Origin: Hydrogenophaga flava NBRC 102514
Lineage (GTDB): Bacteria > Pseudomonadota > Gammaproteobacteria > Burkholderiales > Burkholderiaceae_C
Reading direction: 5' to 3'
Assembly (NCBI RefSeq): GCF_001571145.1
Contig: NZ_BCTF01000001.1
Location: 1 to 64,000 of the forward strand
DNA: 64,000 nt
Every line of letters begins with the position of its first letter. Positions within the stretch are counted from its first letter, which is position 1. The notes beneath the pieces are model-generated. The model worked only from the letters and a program-made list of their open reading frames with translations. It ran no database searches and was not told where the DNA came from. This document shows, piece after piece, positions 23,585 through 36,294 of the stretch. The position numbers were made by a program, and so were the translations under genes.

Positions 23585-24814
23585 TCAGAAGGTCCCCACA
23601 AACCAGTTCTTCACGCGGTCCAGCGCGCTCTGCATCGAGCCCGCCTTCTGCGCCACCTTGTGACCTCGCACGCGGGCCAGCCGCGCCTCTTCAAGCAGTC
23701 CCATGACGGTGGCGGCACGCGGCTGCGCCACCATGTCCGACAGAGCGCTGGTGTACTGGGGTACGCCGCGGCGCACGGGCTTGAGGAAGATGTCCTCGCC
23801 AAGTTCCACCATGCCCTGCATCACCGCGCTGCCGCCGGTGAGCACGATGCCCGAGGACAGCACCTCCTCGAAGCCCGAATCGCGCACCACCTGCTGCACC
23901 AGCGCGAAGATCTCCTCCACGCGCGGCTCGATCACCCCGGCCAGCGCCTGGCGGCTGAGCATGCGCGGCCCGCGGTCGCCCAGCCCCGGCACCTCGACCT
24001 GGGTGTCCGGGTCGGCCAGCAGCTGCTTGGCGCAACCGCTCTCGACCTTGATGTCCTCAGCGTCCTTGGTCGGCGTGCGCAGCGCCATCGCGATATCGCT
24101 GGTGATCAGGTCACCCGCGATCGGGATCACCGCCGTGTGGCGGATCGCGCCGCCCGCAAAGATCGCCACATCCGTCGTGCCGGCGCCGATGTCCACCAGG
24201 GCCACGCCCAGGTCCTTCTCGTCATCGGTCAGCACCGCCTGGCTGGACGCCAGCGGGTTCAGCATGAGCTGGTCGACCTCCAGGCCGCAGCGGCGCACGC
24301 ACTTGATGATGTTCTCGGCCGCGCTCTGGGCACCGGTGACGATGTGCACCTTGGCCTCCAGGCGGATGCCGCTCATGCCGATCGGCTCTTTCACCTCCTG
24401 GCCGTCGATCACGAACTCCTGCGGCTCCACCAGCAGCAGGCGCTGGTCGGTCGAGATGTTGATCGCCTTGGCGGTCTCGATCACACGCGCCACGTCGGCG
24501 GTGGTCACCTCGCGGTCCTTGATGGCCACCATGCCGCTGCTGTTGATGCCGCGGATGTGGCTCCCGGTGATACCGGTGTAGACGCGGGCGATGCGGCAGT
24601 CGGCCATCAGCTCGGCCTCTTTCAGCGCCTGCTGGATGCTCTGGACGGTGGCGTCGATGTTGACCACCACGCCGCGCTTGAGACCGTGGCTGGCGGACAC
24701 ACCCAGCCCGGCCAGCTTGAGCTCGCCGTTGGCCTGGACTTCGGCCACCACCACCATGATCTTGGCGGTGCCAATGTCCAGTCCTACCACCAAATCCTTG
24801 TATTCCTTGGCCAT
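23585..24814 (-). CDS. ftsA: Cell division protein FtsA
   Basis: FtsA is an actin-like ATPase that anchors FtsZ to the membrane and signals to FtsW/FtsI. The 409 residues begin KEYKDLVVGLDIGTAKIMVV, a phosphate-1 motif of the actin fold, with GVALVDIGAGTTDVAIF as phosphate 2. The C-terminus ends in an amphipathic helix (LDRVKNWFVGTF), the membrane-targeting sequence. It lies 13 bases after ftsQ. Confidence 0.97.
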   Translation of the reverse strand: MAKEYKDLVVGLDIGTAKIMVVVAEVQANGELKLAGLGVSASHGLKRGVVVNIDATVQSIQQALKEAELMADCRIARVYTGITGSHIRGINSSGMVAIKDREVTTADVARVIETAKAINISTDQRLLLVEPQEFVIDGQEVKEPIGMSGIRLEAKVHIVTGAQSAAENIIKCVRRCGLEVDQLMLNPLASSQAVLTDDEKDLGVALVDIGAGTTDVAIFAGGAIRHTAVIPIAGDLITSDIAMALRTPTKDAEDIKVESGCAKQLLADPDTQVEVPGLGDRGPRMLSRQALAGVIEPRVEEIFALVQQVVRDSGFEEVLSSGIVLTGGSAVMQGMVELGEDIFLKPVRRGVPQYTSALSDMVAQPRAATVMGLLEEARLARVRGHKVAQKAGSMQSALDRVKNWFVGTF

Positions 24815-24827
24815 GATCGTTGTCTGT

Positions 24828-25619
24828 TCAGCGGTTTCGTGTAGGGGTCGCAGGGGTGTCTTCGGTCACGGTCGTCACGCCCTGCACGCGCAGGGCGTAG
24901 CCATTGGGGTAGCGCAGGTCCACCGACTGAAGGGCACCGGGATAGCGCTGCGCCAGCTGGCCCACCGTGGTGGTGAAGCGGCGCGTGCGCGCGAGCAGCT
25001 CGTCGCTGCTGCCCCGCCCCAGTTCCAGGCGGGTGCCGTTGTCCAGCTCGGCACGCCAGCTGCCGCGCTCGTTGAGTTCCAGGCGGACCAGGGTCCGGTC
25101 CAGCCGGGCGACTTCTTCGGACAGGCTCTGGTACAGGGTCCACACCAGCGGCGCCTGCTCCGGCGGCCCGGCCAGTTCGGGCAGGCCGTCGCCTTCGTCG
25201 GGGCTGGCCTCGAACACCTCGCCCAGGCGGCTGACCAGCTGGCCCGAGCCGGACTGGCCCCACCAGGCCACGGCCTCGTGCTCCTCCAGCGTGACCCGCA
25301 AGCGGTTGGGAAACTCGCGCTGCACCCGGGCATGTCGCACCCAGGGCACGGCCTCGAACATGCGGCGCACCTGCTGCAGGTCCAGGGTCAGGAAGCTGCC
25401 TTCCAGCTTGCGCAGCGGGGTCGCGAGCTGCGCCCGCAGACCGACGGCGTTCTGATGGCCCAGGTCGCCCTGCACGCTGATGCCCTTGAGGGTCCAGGCC
25501 GGGTGGCGCGCGATCCAGGTGCCGACCGCGCCCAGGCAGAGCAGGACAAAGACCACGACCAGGCCACGCGTGACCACGGTCATGAGTCGGATGTCCAGGG
25601 GCAGGTCGGTGTGCTGCAT
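24828..25619 (-). CDS. ftsQ: Cell division protein FtsQ
   Basis: FtsQ is a bitopic divisome protein that binds FtsB and FtsL in the periplasm. The 263 residues show a short cytoplasmic tail, one membrane segment (VVTRGLVVVFVLLCLGAVGTW), a POTRA domain (WTLKGISVQGDLGHQNAVGLRAQL) and the FtsQ beta domain. It lies between ddlB and ftsA, as expected, with 10 and 13 base gaps. Confidence 0.95.
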   Translation of the reverse strand: MQHTDLPLDIRLMTVVTRGLVVVFVLLCLGAVGTWIARHPAWTLKGISVQGDLGHQNAVGLRAQLATPLRKLEGSFLTLDLQQVRRMFEAVPWVRHARVQREFPNRLRVTLEEHEAVAWWGQSGSGQLVSRLGEVFEASPDEGDGLPELAGPPEQAPLVWTLYQSLSEEVARLDRTLVRLELNERGSWRAELDNGTRLELGRGSSDELLARTRRFTTTVGQLAQRYPGALQSVDLRYPNGYALRVQGVTTVTEDTPATPTRNR

Positions 25620-25629
25620 GGCGTGTGCT

Positions 25630-26597
<968 letters not shown>

Positions 26598-26601
<4 letters not shown>

Positions 26602-27998
26602 ACCTTGTCCTTGCTGGCCAGGTCGACCACCTGCCCGGCCACCGCGCCGATGGAGCCGGCGCCCATGCACAGCACCACGTCGCCGTCGCGCGCGTTGTCC
26701 AGCACCGCCTGCGGCATGGCGGCGATGTCGTCCACAAACACCGGCTCCACCTTGCCGGCCACGCGCAGCGCACGGGCCAGCGAACGGCCGTCGGCCGCCA
26801 CGATGGGCGCTTCGCCGGCGGCGTAGACCTCGGCCAGCAGCACCGCATCGGCCTGGCCGATCACCTTCACGAAATCCTCGAAGCAGTCGCGCGTGCGGCT
26901 GTAGCGGTGCGGCTGGAAAGCCAGCACCAGGCGGCGTCCCGGGAAGGCGCCACGTGCGGCCGACAGCGTGGCGGCCATCTCCACCGGGTGGTGACCGTAG
27001 TCGTCCACCAGGGTGGCGGTGCCGCCCGAGGGCAGCGCCGCCTCGCCATAGCGCTGGAAGCGACGGCCCACGCCCTTGAACTCGGCCAGCGCCTGCTGCA
27101 CCGCGGCGTCCGGCACGCCCAGTTCATCGGCGATGCCAATGGCGGCCAGCGCGTTGAGCACGTTGTGCATGCCCGGCAGGTTCAGCACCACCGGCAGCGG
27201 GGGCGCGTCCTCGCGCAGCACGGTGAAGTGCATCTGCCCGCCCACCGCCTGCACGTCCACTGCGCGCAGCTGGGCATCTTCAGAAAATCCGTAGCGGGTG
27301 ATCGGCCGCGCGATGCGCGGCAGGATGTCGCGGATCGCCGGGTCGTCCACGCAGACCACGGCGGCGCCGTAGAACGGCATCTTGTGCAGGAAGTCCACGA
27401 AGGCCGACTTGAGCTTGCCGAAGTCGTGGCCGTAGGTGTCCATGTGGTCGGCATCGATGTTGGTGACGACCGACAGCACCGGCAGCAGGTTCAGGAACGA
27501 GGCGTCCGACTCGTCTGCCTCGACCACGATGTACTCGCCCGAGCCCAGCTGCGCGTTGGCGCCGGCGCTGTTCAGGCGCCCGCCGATCACGAAGGTCGGG
27601 TCCAGACCGGCGGCGGCCAGCACGCTGGCCACCAGGCTGGTGGTGGTGGTCTTGCCGTGCGTGCCGGCGATGGCCACGCCCTTCTTCATGCGCATCAGCT
27701 CGGCCAGCATCACCGCGCGCGGCACCACCGGGATGAGCTTCGCGTGTGCCGCGACCACCTCGGGGTTGTCGTCCCTGACTGCGGTGGAGGTGACGATGGC
27801 GTCGGCGCCTTCGATGAACTTCGCGTCATGGCCCTTGTGCACCGTGGCGCCCAGTTGCACCAGGCGCCGCGTGGCCGCGTTCTCGCCCAGGTCGGTGCCC
27901 GAGATCACGTAGCCCTGGTTGAGCAGCACCTCGGCGATGCCGCTCATGCCCGAGCCGCCGATGCCCACGAAATGGATGTGCCGGATCGCGTGCTTCAT
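26598..27998 (-). CDS. murC: UDP-N-acetylmuramate--L-alanine ligase
   Basis: MurC adds L-Ala to UDP-MurNAc, starting the stem peptide. The 466 residues contain [17 protein letters not shown], the ATP loop [13 protein letters not shown] and the Mur central motif [11 protein letters not shown]. It overlaps murG and ddlB by 4 bases each. Confidence 0.97.
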
Positions 27999-29086
27999 GA
28001 CGACTTCACTTTCGCGAGTTGCTCGCAGGCCGCCACCACGGCGGCCACGGCCTGTGTCTTTTCCATCTGCTTGGCCTTAGTGGCCATCTCCATCAGTTGT
28101 GCGCGGTTCACAGACCGCAGTCGCTCGGCCAGCGACTGCGCCGTGAGCTCGGTCTGCGGCACCAGCCAGGCGCCACCCGCCTCGACAAGGAAACGGGCGT
28201 TGGTGGTCTGGTGGTCGTCGACCGCGTGCGGGAAAGGCACGAACAGCGCGGCGGCGCCCACTGCGGCGATCTCGGTCACCGTGCTGGCACCCGCCCGGCA
28301 GACGATCAGGTCGGCATGGGCAAAGGCCGCGGCGGTGTCGTCGATGAAGGGGGTGAGCTCGGCCTGCACGCCGGCCGCCGCGTAGTTGGCCTTCAGCGCC
28401 TCGATCTGCTTCTCGCCGCTCTGGTGGACCACCACCGGGCGCTCGTGCTCGGGCAACAGCGCCAGCGCCTGCGGCACCGTGTCATTCAGCGCCTTGGCGC
28501 CCAGGCTTCCACCCACCACCAGCAGCCGCAGCGGACCACTGCGACCCGAGAAACGCTCCGCGGGTGCGGCCTGCCGCAGGAACTCGGCGCGCAGCGGGTT
28601 GCCCACCCACTCGGCCTTGTTGAACACGTTCGGGAAGGCGGTGAACACGCGGTCGGCGATGCCCGAGAGCACCTTGTTGGCCATGCCGGCCACCGAGTTC
28701 TGCTCGTGCAGCACCAGCGGCCTGCCGCGCAGCACACCCATCATGCCGCCCGGGAAGGTGATGTAGCCGCCCAGGCCGACCAGCACGTCGGGCTTCACGC
28801 GCCCGACCATGGCGAAGGCCTGCGCAAACGCCTTGAGCAGACGCAGGGGTAGCAGGACCAGCGTGCTGAGGCCCTTGCCCCGCACGCCGCCGAAGTCGAT
28901 CAGTTCCAGCGGGATGCCGCGCGGCGGCACCAGACGGCTTTCCATGCTGCCCGGCGAACCCAGCCAGTGCACGCGCCAGCCTTTTTCGCGCAGGGCTTCG
29001 GCCACGGCGAGGCCCGGGAAGATGTGACCGCCGGTGCCGCCGGCCATGATGAGGGCGCTGGGCTGCCCCTGGTGGACGCTGCTCAT
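27995..29086 (-). CDS. murG: UDP-GlcNAc:undecaprenyl-PP-MurNAc-pentapeptide GlcNAc transferase
   Basis: MurG converts lipid I to lipid II on the inner face of the membrane. The 363 residues show the GT28 motifs [37 protein letters not shown] and the C-terminal [18 protein letters not shown] at 29086 overlaps the ftsW stop by 4 bases. The longer upstream open frame lies inside ftsW and is not real. Confidence 0.97.
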   Translation of the reverse strand: MSSVHQGQPSALIMAGGTGGHIFPGLAVAEALREKGWRVHWLGSPGSMESRLVPPRGIPLELIDFGGVRGKGLSTLVLLPLRLLKAFAQAFAMVGRVKPDVLVGLGGYITFPGGMMGVLRGRPLVLHEQNSVAGMANKVLSGIADRVFTAFPNVFNKAEWVGNPLRAEFLRQAAPAERFSGRSGPLRLLVVGGSLGAKALNDTVPQALALLPEHERPVVVHQSGEKQIEALKANYAAAGVQAELTPFIDDTAAAFAHADLIVCRAGASTVTEIAAVGAAALFVPFPHAVDDHQTTNARFLVEAGGAWLVPQTELTAQSLAERLRSVNRAQLMEMATKAKQMEKTQAVAAVVAACEQLAKVKSS

Positions 29087-30375
29087 GAGCGGCCTCCCTT
29101 CATCAGCAGGCGGTTCTCGTGGTCCACCCGCAGCACGATGGCCAGCGCCACCAGCTCCAGCAGGATGGCCGAGCCGCCGTAGCTCATCAGCGGCAGGGTC
29201 AGGCCCTTGGTGGGCAAGGCTCCAAGGTTCACGCCAATGTTGATGAAGGCCTGGAAGCCGATCCACAGCCCCACGCCTTGCGCCACCAGCCCGGCGAACA
29301 CCTGGTCCAGCGCAATCGCCTGGCGCCCGATCAGCACGATGCGGCGCACCAGCCACAGGAAGGCGGCGATGATGATGGTCACGCCCACCAGACCGAACTC
29401 TTCGCCCACCACCGCGAGCAGGAAGTCGGTGTGCGCCTCGGGCAGCCAGTGCAGTTTTTCCACGCTGCCGCCGAGGCCGACACCGAAGATCTCGCCGCGG
29501 CCGAAGGCGATCAGCGAGTGCGAGAGCTGGTAGCCCTTGCCCAGGGCGTACTGCTCGGACCAGGGGTCGAGGTAGGCGAAGATACGCTCGCGCCGCCATT
29601 CGCTCATCATCACCATCAGGGCGAAGGCGGTCACCACCACCAGCACGATCAGGAAGAACATGCGGGCGTTGACGCCACCCAGGAACAGGATGCCCATGGC
29701 GATCACCACGATCACCATGAACGCGCCCATGTCGGGTTCGGCCAGCAGCAGCATGCCCACCACGGCCAGCGCCACGGCCATCGGCGCAACGGCGCGGAAG
29801 AAGCGCTCCTTCACGTCCATCTTGCGCACCATGTAGTCGGCGGCGTAAAGCAGGATGGTGAGCTTGGCCAGCTCGGAGGGCTGGAAGTTGATGACCCCCA
29901 GCGGAATCCAGCGGCGGGCGCCGTTGACGCCCTTGCCGATGAAGGGAATCAGCACCACCACCAGCAGCAGCAGTGCCAGCGCGAACAGCCAGGGCGCGTA
30001 ACGCTCCCAGGTCTGCATGGGCACCTGGAAGGCGATCAGCGCTGCCACCAGACCGATCACGATGAACAGCCCGTGCCGCAGCGCGAAGTGGGTCTGGGCG
30101 TAGTTGGCGAAGCGGGGGTTGTCGGGCAGCGCGATGGAGGCCGAATAGACCATCACCAGGCCCCAGGCCAGCAAGGCCACCACCACCCACAGCAGGGGCT
30201 GGTCGAAGCCCAGCTCGCGCACGGGCCGCTGGCGCAGGCCGGCGTAGGTCCGGCTGGACAGGCGCACCGGCAGGCCATTGGCGCCGAGCGCGTTGCCCAG
30301 GCCAACGAGCGCGGGCATCTTGCCGCCCAGGGTGGTGCGCAGGCGCTGCAGGAAGCTGGCGAGGGCGGCTTTCAC
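29083..30375 (-). CDS. ftsW: Septal SEDS peptidoglycan glycosyltransferase FtsW
   Basis: FtsW polymerises lipid II at the septum with FtsI. The 430-residue protein has about ten membrane segments and SEDS motifs [30 protein letters not shown] and [18 protein letters not shown]. It carries an extra N-terminal cytoplasmic region of about 60 residues before the first helix. It overlaps murD and murG by 4 bases each. Confidence 0.97.
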   Translation of the reverse strand: MKAALASFLQRLRTTLGGKMPALVGLGNALGANGLPVRLSSRTYAGLRQRPVRELGFDQPLLWVVVALLAWGLVMVYSASIALPDNPRFANYAQTHFALRHGLFIVIGLVAALIAFQVPMQTWERYAPWLFALALLLLVVVLIPFIGKGVNGARRWIPLGVINFQPSELAKLTILLYAADYMVRKMDVKERFFRAVAPMAVALAVVGMLLLAEPDMGAFMVIVVIAMGILFLGGVNARMFFLIVLVVVTAFALMVMMSEWRRERIFAYLDPWSEQYALGKGYQLSHSLIAFGRGEIFGVGLGGSVEKLHWLPEAHTDFLLAVVGEEFGLVGVTIIIAAFLWLVRRIVLIGRQAIALDQVFAGLVAQGVGLWIGFQAFINIGVNLGALPTKGLTLPLMSYGGSAILLELVALAIVLRVDHENRLLMKGGRS

Positions 30376-32150
30376 GACTCCCCTCCCAGCATCACACCGC
30401 GTTCATCGGCCAGCGCACGCACCGCCTCGATGAACACGTCGGCGCGGTGCTTGTAGTCGCGGAACATGTCCAGGCTCGCGCAGGCGGGTGACATCAGCAC
30501 CGCATCACCGGCCTGGGCCAGCTGCGCAGACTGGGTCACCGCGCCGGGCATCGTCTCGGCCTCGACCATCGCCACACCGGCCTGTTGCAGGGCCTCGGCG
30601 ATCTGCTCGCGGATCCTGGGGCCGTCGCGCCCGATCAGCACCACGGCACGCGCATGGCGGGCCAGCGGCTCGGCCAGCGGACCGAAGTCCTGGCCCTTGC
30701 CGTCGCCACCGAGGATGACCACCAGGCGCCGGTCGACGCCCAGGCCGCGGATGGCGGCCAGCGTGGCGCCGACATTGGTGCCCTTGCTGTCGTCGAAGTA
30801 TTCGATGTCGTCCAGGATGCCGATGGGCTCGACGCGGTGCGGCTCGCCGCGGTACTCGCGCAGGCCGTGCAGCATGGGCGCCAGCGGCGCACCGGTGGAG
30901 GTGGCCAGGGCCAGCGCCGCCAGCGCGTTGGCGGCGTTGTGGCGGCCGCGGATGCGCAGCGCATCCACCGGCATCAGGCGCTGGAAGTAGATCTCCTCGT
31001 CGACGTCCTGGCCGCGGCCGCGCTGGCGGGTTTCGTCCAGGGCCAGCGCCCGCACCAGCCAGTCCATGCCGTTGACCGACTCGATGCCCCAGTCTCCCGC
31101 GCGCACCGGGGTGTCCAGGCCGAAGCTGGTCCAGGGACGGGCGGGCTGCTGGCGGTTGCGGCCGCTGATCTTGACCGTGACCATGCCCGGGGCCATGGCG
31201 GCCACCAGCGGGTCTTCGCGGTTGAGCAGCATGAGCGCCCGCGCGCCGAACACAGCGGCCTTGGCCTGGGCGTAGGCCGCCATCGAGCCATGCCAGTCGA
31301 TGTGGTCTTCGGTGATGTTGAGCACGGTGGCGGCGGTGGGCACCTGGTCCCAGGCGCCACCGGCGGTGCCGTCGAGCTGGAAGCTGGAGAGTTCGAGCAC
31401 CCAGGCCTGCGGCAGGTGGGGCGGCTCGGGCTCCGGCGGGGGTGGCGGCACCAGCAGGGTCGGGCCTTCGTCGTCGGCCGCGGCAGCAGCTTCCTGCAGC
31501 GCATCGCCCTCTTCCGCTTCTTCGTCGACCTCGGCGCTGGCCGGCACCTCAGGGGTGTCCTGCTCGACCTCGGCCGGGGCCTGTGCCGCTTCCTCCGCCG
31601 CACGGGCGGCGTCCTGCGCGGCGGCCTCGCGCTCTGCGTCCAGCGACGCCGACAACACGTCCAGCAGCGCCGGCCCAATGTTGCCGGCCACGGCCACCCG
31701 CAGCCCGGCGCGCTGCAGCAGCAGGCCGGTCAGCGAGGTCACGGTGGTCTTCCCGTTGGTGCCGGTGATGGCCAGCACCTTCGGGCGGTAGGGCAACCCC
31801 TCGCGCTGCGACAGGTCGCACAGCGCCTGGGCAAACAGGTCGAGCTCGCCGACAAAGGCCGCCCCGTGCGACTGCGCCCAGGTGCGGGCGGGCGCCAGCT
31901 GCTCGGGTGGCAGGCCGGGGCTGCGCGCGATCACGTTCCAGGCCGCGCGCGCCAGCAGGGTTTCATCGAAGGCACCCTGCACGAAGTCGGCCGACGGGCA
32001 CTCGGCGCGCAGCGCCGCCAGCGAGGGCGGGTTCTCGCGCGTGTCGGCCACGGTGACCTGCGCCCCGTGGCGCACGCACCAGCGCGCCATCGACAGCCCT
32101 GAGATGCCGAGGCCGAGGATGAGAACGTGTTGGTCTTGAAGGGCGTTCAT
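30372..32150 (-). CDS. murD: UDP-N-acetylmuramoyl-L-alanine--D-glutamate ligase with acidic insertion
   Basis: MurD adds D-Glu to UDP-MurNAc-L-Ala. At 592 residues it is about 150 longer than E. coli MurD. Core motifs are intact: [14 protein letters not shown], the ATP loop [14 protein letters not shown] and [11 protein letters not shown]. Between residues about 169 and 247 an Ala/Glu-rich, strongly acidic stretch followed by a polyproline run ([11 protein letters not shown]) interrupts the central domain, just after [11 protein letters not shown]. The insert keeps the frame and the GC bias, so it is a real part of the protein. Overlaps ftsW by 4 bases. Confidence 0.96.
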   Translation of the reverse strand: MNALQDQHVLILGLGISGLSMARWCVRHGAQVTVADTRENPPSLAALRAECPSADFVQGAFDETLLARAAWNVIARSPGLPPEQLAPARTWAQSHGAAFVGELDLFAQALCDLSQREGLPYRPKVLAITGTNGKTTVTSLTGLLLQRAGLRVAVAGNIGPALLDVLSASLDAEREAAAQDAARAAEEAAQAPAEVEQDTPEVPASAEVDEEAEEGDALQEAAAAADDEGPTLLVPPPPPEPEPPHLPQAWVLELSSFQLDGTAGGAWDQVPTAATVLNITEDHIDWHGSMAAYAQAKAAVFGARALMLLNREDPLVAAMAPGMVTVKISGRNRQQPARPWTSFGLDTPVRAGDWGIESVNGMDWLVRALALDETRQRGRGQDVDEEIYFQRLMPVDALRIRGRHNAANALAALALATSTGAPLAPMLHGLREYRGEPHRVEPIGILDDIEYFDDSKGTNVGATLAAIRGLGVDRRLVVILGGDGKGQDFGPLAEPLARHARAVVLIGRDGPRIREQIAEALQQAGVAMVEAETMPGAVTQSAQLAQAGDAVLMSPACASLDMFRDYKHRADVFIEAVRALADERGVMLGGES

Positions 32151-32157
32151 CGTGGTG

Positions 32158-33336
32158 TCAACGCAGCTTCAGGGTGGACAGGCCGACCAGGCACAGCAGC
32201 ATGGTGATGATCCAGAAGCGGACCACCACCTGCGTCTCCTTCCAGCCCTTCTTCTCGAAGTGGTGGTGCAGCGGCGCCATCTGGAACAGGCGCCGGCCTT
32301 CGCCGTATTTCTTCTTCGTGTACTTGAACCAGGACACCTGCAGCATCACCGACAGGGCCTCGACCACGAAGATGCCGCCCATGATGGCCAGCACGATTTC
32401 CTGCCGCACGATCACGGCGATGGTGCCCAGCGCGCCGCCCAGCGCCAGCGCGCCGACGTCGCCCATGAAGACCTGGGCCGGGTGGGTGTTGAACCAGAGG
32501 AAGGCCAGTCCGGCCCCGGCCATCGCCGCGCAGAAGATCAGCAGCTCGCCCGCTCCGGGGATGTAGGGCAGCAGCAGGTACTTGGAGAACACCGAGCTGC
32601 CGGTGACGTAGGCAAACACGCCCAGCGCCGAACCCACCATCACCACCGGCATGATGGCCAGGCCATCCAGACCGTCGGTGAGGTTGACCGCGTTGCTGGC
32701 GCCGACGATGACCAGGTAGGTCATGACCACAAAACCGAACACGCCCAGCGGGTAGCTGATTTCCTTGAAGAACGGCACCATGAGCCCAGCCTGCGGCGGC
32801 AACTCGACCGTGAAGCCCGAGAGCACCCACTGGAAGAACAGCTCGATCACCCGCAGGTTGGTGGTGCCCGAGACGCTGAACACCAGGTAGAACGCGGCCA
32901 GCAGACCGATCAGCGACTGCCAGAAGTACTTCTCGCGCGAGCGCATACCCTCGGGGTTCTTGTGCACCACCTTGCGCCAGTCGTCGGCCCAGCCGATGGC
33001 ACCAAAGCCCAGGGTCACCACCAGCACGATCCAGACAAAGCGGTTGGTCAGGTCGAACCAGAGGATGGTGGACAGCGCGATGGAAAACAGGATCAGCACG
33101 CCCCCCATGGTCGGCGTGCCGCTCTTGCTCAAGTGGGTCTGCATGGCGTAGCCGCGGATCGGCTGGCCGATCTTGAGGGCGGTCAGCCGGCGGATGAAGT
33201 ACGGGCCAGCCACCAGGCCGACGATGAGCGCCGTCAGCGCGGCCATCACCGCGCGGAACGTGAGGTACTGAAAGACCCGCAGGAACCCGAATTCGGGTCC
33301 CAGGCTTTGCAGCCAGAGGGCCAGGCTAAGCAGCAT
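32158..33336 (-). CDS. mraY: Phospho-N-acetylmuramoyl-pentapeptide transferase
   Basis: MraY transfers phospho-MurNAc-pentapeptide to undecaprenyl phosphate, forming lipid I in the inner membrane. The 392 residues show about ten membrane helices and the motifs [27 protein letters not shown] with the catalytic aspartate, and [11 protein letters not shown]. Its start overlaps the end of murF by 11 bases. Confidence 0.97.
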   Translation of the reverse strand: MLLSLALWLQSLGPEFGFLRVFQYLTFRAVMAALTALIVGLVAGPYFIRRLTALKIGQPIRGYAMQTHLSKSGTPTMGGVLILFSIALSTILWFDLTNRFVWIVLVVTLGFGAIGWADDWRKVVHKNPEGMRSREKYFWQSLIGLLAAFYLVFSVSGTTNLRVIELFFQWVLSGFTVELPPQAGLMVPFFKEISYPLGVFGFVVMTYLVIVGASNAVNLTDGLDGLAIMPVVMVGSALGVFAYVTGSSVFSKYLLLPYIPGAGELLIFCAAMAGAGLAFLWFNTHPAQVFMGDVGALALGGALGTIAVIVRQEIVLAIMGGIFVVEALSVMLQVSWFKYTKKKYGEGRRLFQMAPLHHHFEKKGWKETQVVVRFWIITMLLCLVGLSTLKLR

Positions 33337-34768
33337 GGGAGGTGTCCTTGTGGTTGTTGTTCTGTCCGTCCGGCGTGGCCAGGGCCTGCAGCCCCTGCAC
33401 GACCCGCTCCATGCGCATGAACCTCGACCCCTTGACCAGCACGCTCAGCACCGGCGAGGGCTGCGGCGCCGACACCGCGTGGCAGACGTGCGCGACCAAG
33501 GCTGAAACGTCGGTCCAGTGGCGCGGAGCGGCCTCGCCGGCGGCCTGCATGGCCTGCACGGCCTGCGCCATCCAGTCGCCGCTGCAGTGCACGGTCTCGA
33601 TGCCCGAGGTCATGGCGTGGCGCAGCACCTCCAGGTGGAAGGCCAGGCCCTGCTCGCCCACCTCGCCCATGTCGCCCAACACCAGCAGGCGCGGCGCCGG
33701 CAGTTCGGCGAGGACGCGGATGGCGGCGACGACGGAGTCGGGGTTGGCGTTGTAGGTGTCGTCCACCAGCGTCAGCGTGCGGCCACCCAGCGGAAGAGCC
33801 AACGCACGCGAACGCCCGCCCACCGGCTCAAAGGCCTCCAGGCCACGTTCGATGTCGTGCAGCGCCACACCCGCGGCCAGTGCGCAGGCGGCCGCAGCCA
33901 GGGCGTTGCGCACGTTGTGGCGACCAGCGATGTGCAGGCGGCAGGTGCCTGCGCCGGAGGGGGTCGTGAAGTCCAGCGCCCAGGCGCCATCGCGCCACTC
34001 GGCGCGCAGGGCCCGCACATCGGCCTGCGGGTCGGTGTCGCTGAAGGTGAGCGCGCGGCGCCCGTCGGCCAGTGCGCGCCAGATGCCCGAGTGCTCGTCG
34101 TCGGAAGGGAACACGGCCACACCTGTGGCCTGCAAGGCTGCGATGACCGCACCGTTTTCGCGCGCCACCGCCTCCACCGTGCCCATGAACTCCTGGTGTT
34201 CGCGCTGCGCGTTGTTGACCAGGGCCACCGTCGGCTGGGTCAGGGCGGCCAGGTAGGGGATCTCGCCGGGGTGGTTCATGCCCAGCTCGTTCACAGCCAG
34301 CCGGTGCTCTGGCCGCAGCCGGAGCAGGGTCAGCGGCACCCCGATGTCGTTGTTCAGGTTGCCCTGTGTGGCGTGGGCCGCATCGCCCACCGCCGCCCTC
34401 AGGATGGACGCGATCATCTGCGTCACCGTGGTCTTGCCGTTGCTGCCAGTCACGGCGATCAGCGGCAGCGAAAACTGTTCGCGCCACAGCCGCGACAACT
34501 CGCCCAGGGCCAGGCGCGTGTCCGGCACCTCGGCGCCCGGCAGGCCGGCCGCCGCCAGGCCCGCGTGGGCGATGGCCGCCACGGCGCCGGCGGCTTGTGC
34601 CTGTGGCAAAAAATCGTGGGCGTCAAAGCGCTCGCCCTTGAGCGCCACGAACAGGTCGCCCGGCTGCAGGCTGCGGGTGTCGGTGTGCACCCGGCGGATC
34701 GACGGTGGCAGCTCACCCACCGTACGCGCGCCGGTCAGGCGGGGCAGCAGTTGAAGCAGGGCTTTCAT
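33326..34768 (-). CDS. murF: UDP-MurNAc-tripeptide--D-alanyl-D-alanine ligase
   Basis: MurF adds D-Ala-D-Ala, completing the pentapeptide precursor. The 480 residues show the N-terminal [22 protein letters not shown] domain, the ATP loop [15 protein letters not shown] and [16 protein letters not shown]. It overlaps murE by 4 bases and mraY by 11. Confidence 0.97.
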   Translation of the reverse strand: MKALLQLLPRLTGARTVGELPPSIRRVHTDTRSLQPGDLFVALKGERFDAHDFLPQAQAAGAVAAIAHAGLAAAGLPGAEVPDTRLALGELSRLWREQFSLPLIAVTGSNGKTTVTQMIASILRAAVGDAAHATQGNLNNDIGVPLTLLRLRPEHRLAVNELGMNHPGEIPYLAALTQPTVALVNNAQREHQEFMGTVEAVARENGAVIAALQATGVAVFPSDDEHSGIWRALADGRRALTFSDTDPQADVRALRAEWRDGAWALDFTTPSGAGTCRLHIAGRHNVRNALAAAACALAAGVALHDIERGLEAFEPVGGRSRALALPLGGRTLTLVDDTYNANPDSVVAAIRVLAELPAPRLLVLGDMGEVGEQGLAFHLEVLRHAMTSGIETVHCSGDWMAQAVQAMQAAGEAAPRHWTDVSALVAHVCHAVSAPQPSPVLSVLVKGSRFMRMERVVQGLQALATPDGQNNNHKDTSHAA

Positions 34769-36294
34769 GCCGCACCTCCCACCGCCATGCGCTTGGCCAG
34801 GGCCAACTGCGCCTGCTCCAGATCGGAGAACGGGCGCTTGACGCCCATGACCTCCTGGTAGTCCTCGTGCCCCTTGCCCGCGATCAGCAGTACGTCGCGC
34901 GCACCGGCCGCCACCACCGCCTGCGCGATCGCCTGGCCGCGGTCGGCCTCGATCTGCGCCGACGCCGGACGCCCCAGCCCCGCCGCCATCTGCCGCAGGA
35001 TCTCGGCCGGGTCTTCGGTGCGCGGGTTGTCGCTGGTCAACACCACCCGCTGGGCCTCGCGCTCGGCCACCGCGGCCATGAGCGGGCGCTTGCCAGGGTC
35101 GCGGTCACCGCCACAACCGGCGATGGCCCACAGGTCGCCTCCGCGCTGGTGGGCCATGGGCTGCAGGGCGCGCAAGGCCTTCTCCAGCGCATCCGGCGTG
35201 TGGGCGTAGTCCACCAGCACCAGCGGCTGGCCGGCCACCGCCGGCACCTGCTCCATGCGCCCAGGCACCGGGCTGAGCACGGCGCAGGCGCGCAGGGCCT
35301 CGGCCAGCGACACGCCCAGGGCGCGCGCCGCGCCAACCACACCCAGCAGGTTCGATACGTTGTAGTGACCGATCAGGTCCAGCGCCAGGTCACCCCGGTC
35401 CACCTCCGCCCCGTGGGCGTCTTGCTCGACCACCATGAAGCGCATGCCGTGGTCGGTGTAGCGGATGTCGCGCGCCATCAGCCGCGCCGAGCGCTCGATG
35501 CCCACACTCCAGCGGCTCAGCGACGGACGACCGGCCAGGGCCTGGTCCAGCGCCATGCCCTGGTCGTCGTCGACATTCACCACGGCGTGCGTCAGGCCGG
35601 GCCAGTGGAACAGCCGGGACTTGGCCTCCCAGTAGTCGGCCATGCTGCGGTGGTAGTCCAGATGGTCCTGCGTGAAGTTGGTGAACACCGCGACACGGAT
35701 CTGGCAGGCGTTGAGCCGTCCCTCGACCAGGCCGATGGACGAGGCCTCGATGGCGCAGGCCGACAGGCCGTCGTCGACCATGCCGCGCAGCCGGGCTTGC
35801 AGCAGCACCGGGTCGGGCGTGGTCAGCCCGGTCGGGACGATGGTGTGGCTGCGCTCACCGGGCGCCGGCGGTCGGCCGATGCCCAGGGTGCCCACCACCG
35901 CACAACCCCGGCCGACGGTATTGAGCAGTTGCGCCATCCACCAGGCCGAGGATGTCTTGCCGTTGGTACCAGTGAAGGCCACCAGGTCCAGCTGCGCGCT
36001 GGGATCGCCGTGGTAGGCACTGGCCACTGGCCCCGCCAACGCCTTGAGCCCGGGCACCGCCCGCACCCGCTTGTCGCTGAAGCCGAACGCCTCGACGCCA
36101 TCTGCCTCGACCAGCACCGCCGTGGCACCGGCCTGCAGGGCAGCAGGCACGAACCGGCGCCCGTCGGTGGCAAAGCCCGGCCAGGCCACAAAGGCATCGC
36201 CCGGTCGCACCCGGCGGCTGTCGCACTGCAACTCGCCGGTAACGCGCTCGCGCAACCAGTCGGCAATGTGGCGGGGATCGGCGTGATGAGGCAT
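34765..36294 (-). CDS. murE: UDP-MurNAc-L-alanyl-D-glutamate--meso-diaminopimelate ligase
   Basis: MurE adds the third residue of the stem peptide. The 509 residues have the N-terminal uridine-binding domain (DSRRVRPGDAFVAWPG), the ATP loop FTGTNGKTSSAWW and the motif DNPRTEDPAEI, whose DNPR sequence specifies meso-diaminopimelate rather than lysine. The ATG shares one base with the ftsI stop (TGATG). Confidence 0.97.
   Translation of the reverse strand: MPHHADPRHIADWLRERVTGELQCDSRRVRPGDAFVAWPGFATDGRRFVPAALQAGATAVLVEADGVEAFGFSDKRVRAVPGLKALAGPVASAYHGDPSAQLDLVAFTGTNGKTSSAWWMAQLLNTVGRGCAVVGTLGIGRPPAPGERSHTIVPTGLTTPDPVLLQARLRGMVDDGLSACAIEASSIGLVEGRLNACQIRVAVFTNFTQDHLDYHRSMADYWEAKSRLFHWPGLTHAVVNVDDDQGMALDQALAGRPSLSRWSVGIERSARLMARDIRYTDHGMRFMVVEQDAHGAEVDRGDLALDLIGHYNVSNLLGVVGAARALGVSLAEALRACAVLSPVPGRMEQVPAVAGQPLVLVDYAHTPDALEKALRALQPMAHQRGGDLWAIAGCGGDRDPGKRPLMAAVAEREAQRVVLTSDNPRTEDPAEILRQMAAGLGRPASAQIEADRGQAIAQAVVAAGARDVLLIAGKGHEDYQEVMGVKRPFSDLEQAQLALAKRMAVGGAA

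Noticed and set aside
29087-30190. Long N-terminal extension of the murG frame
   Set aside because: It runs antiframe through ftsW and has no similarity to MurG; ATG 29086 overlaps the ftsW stop as expected.
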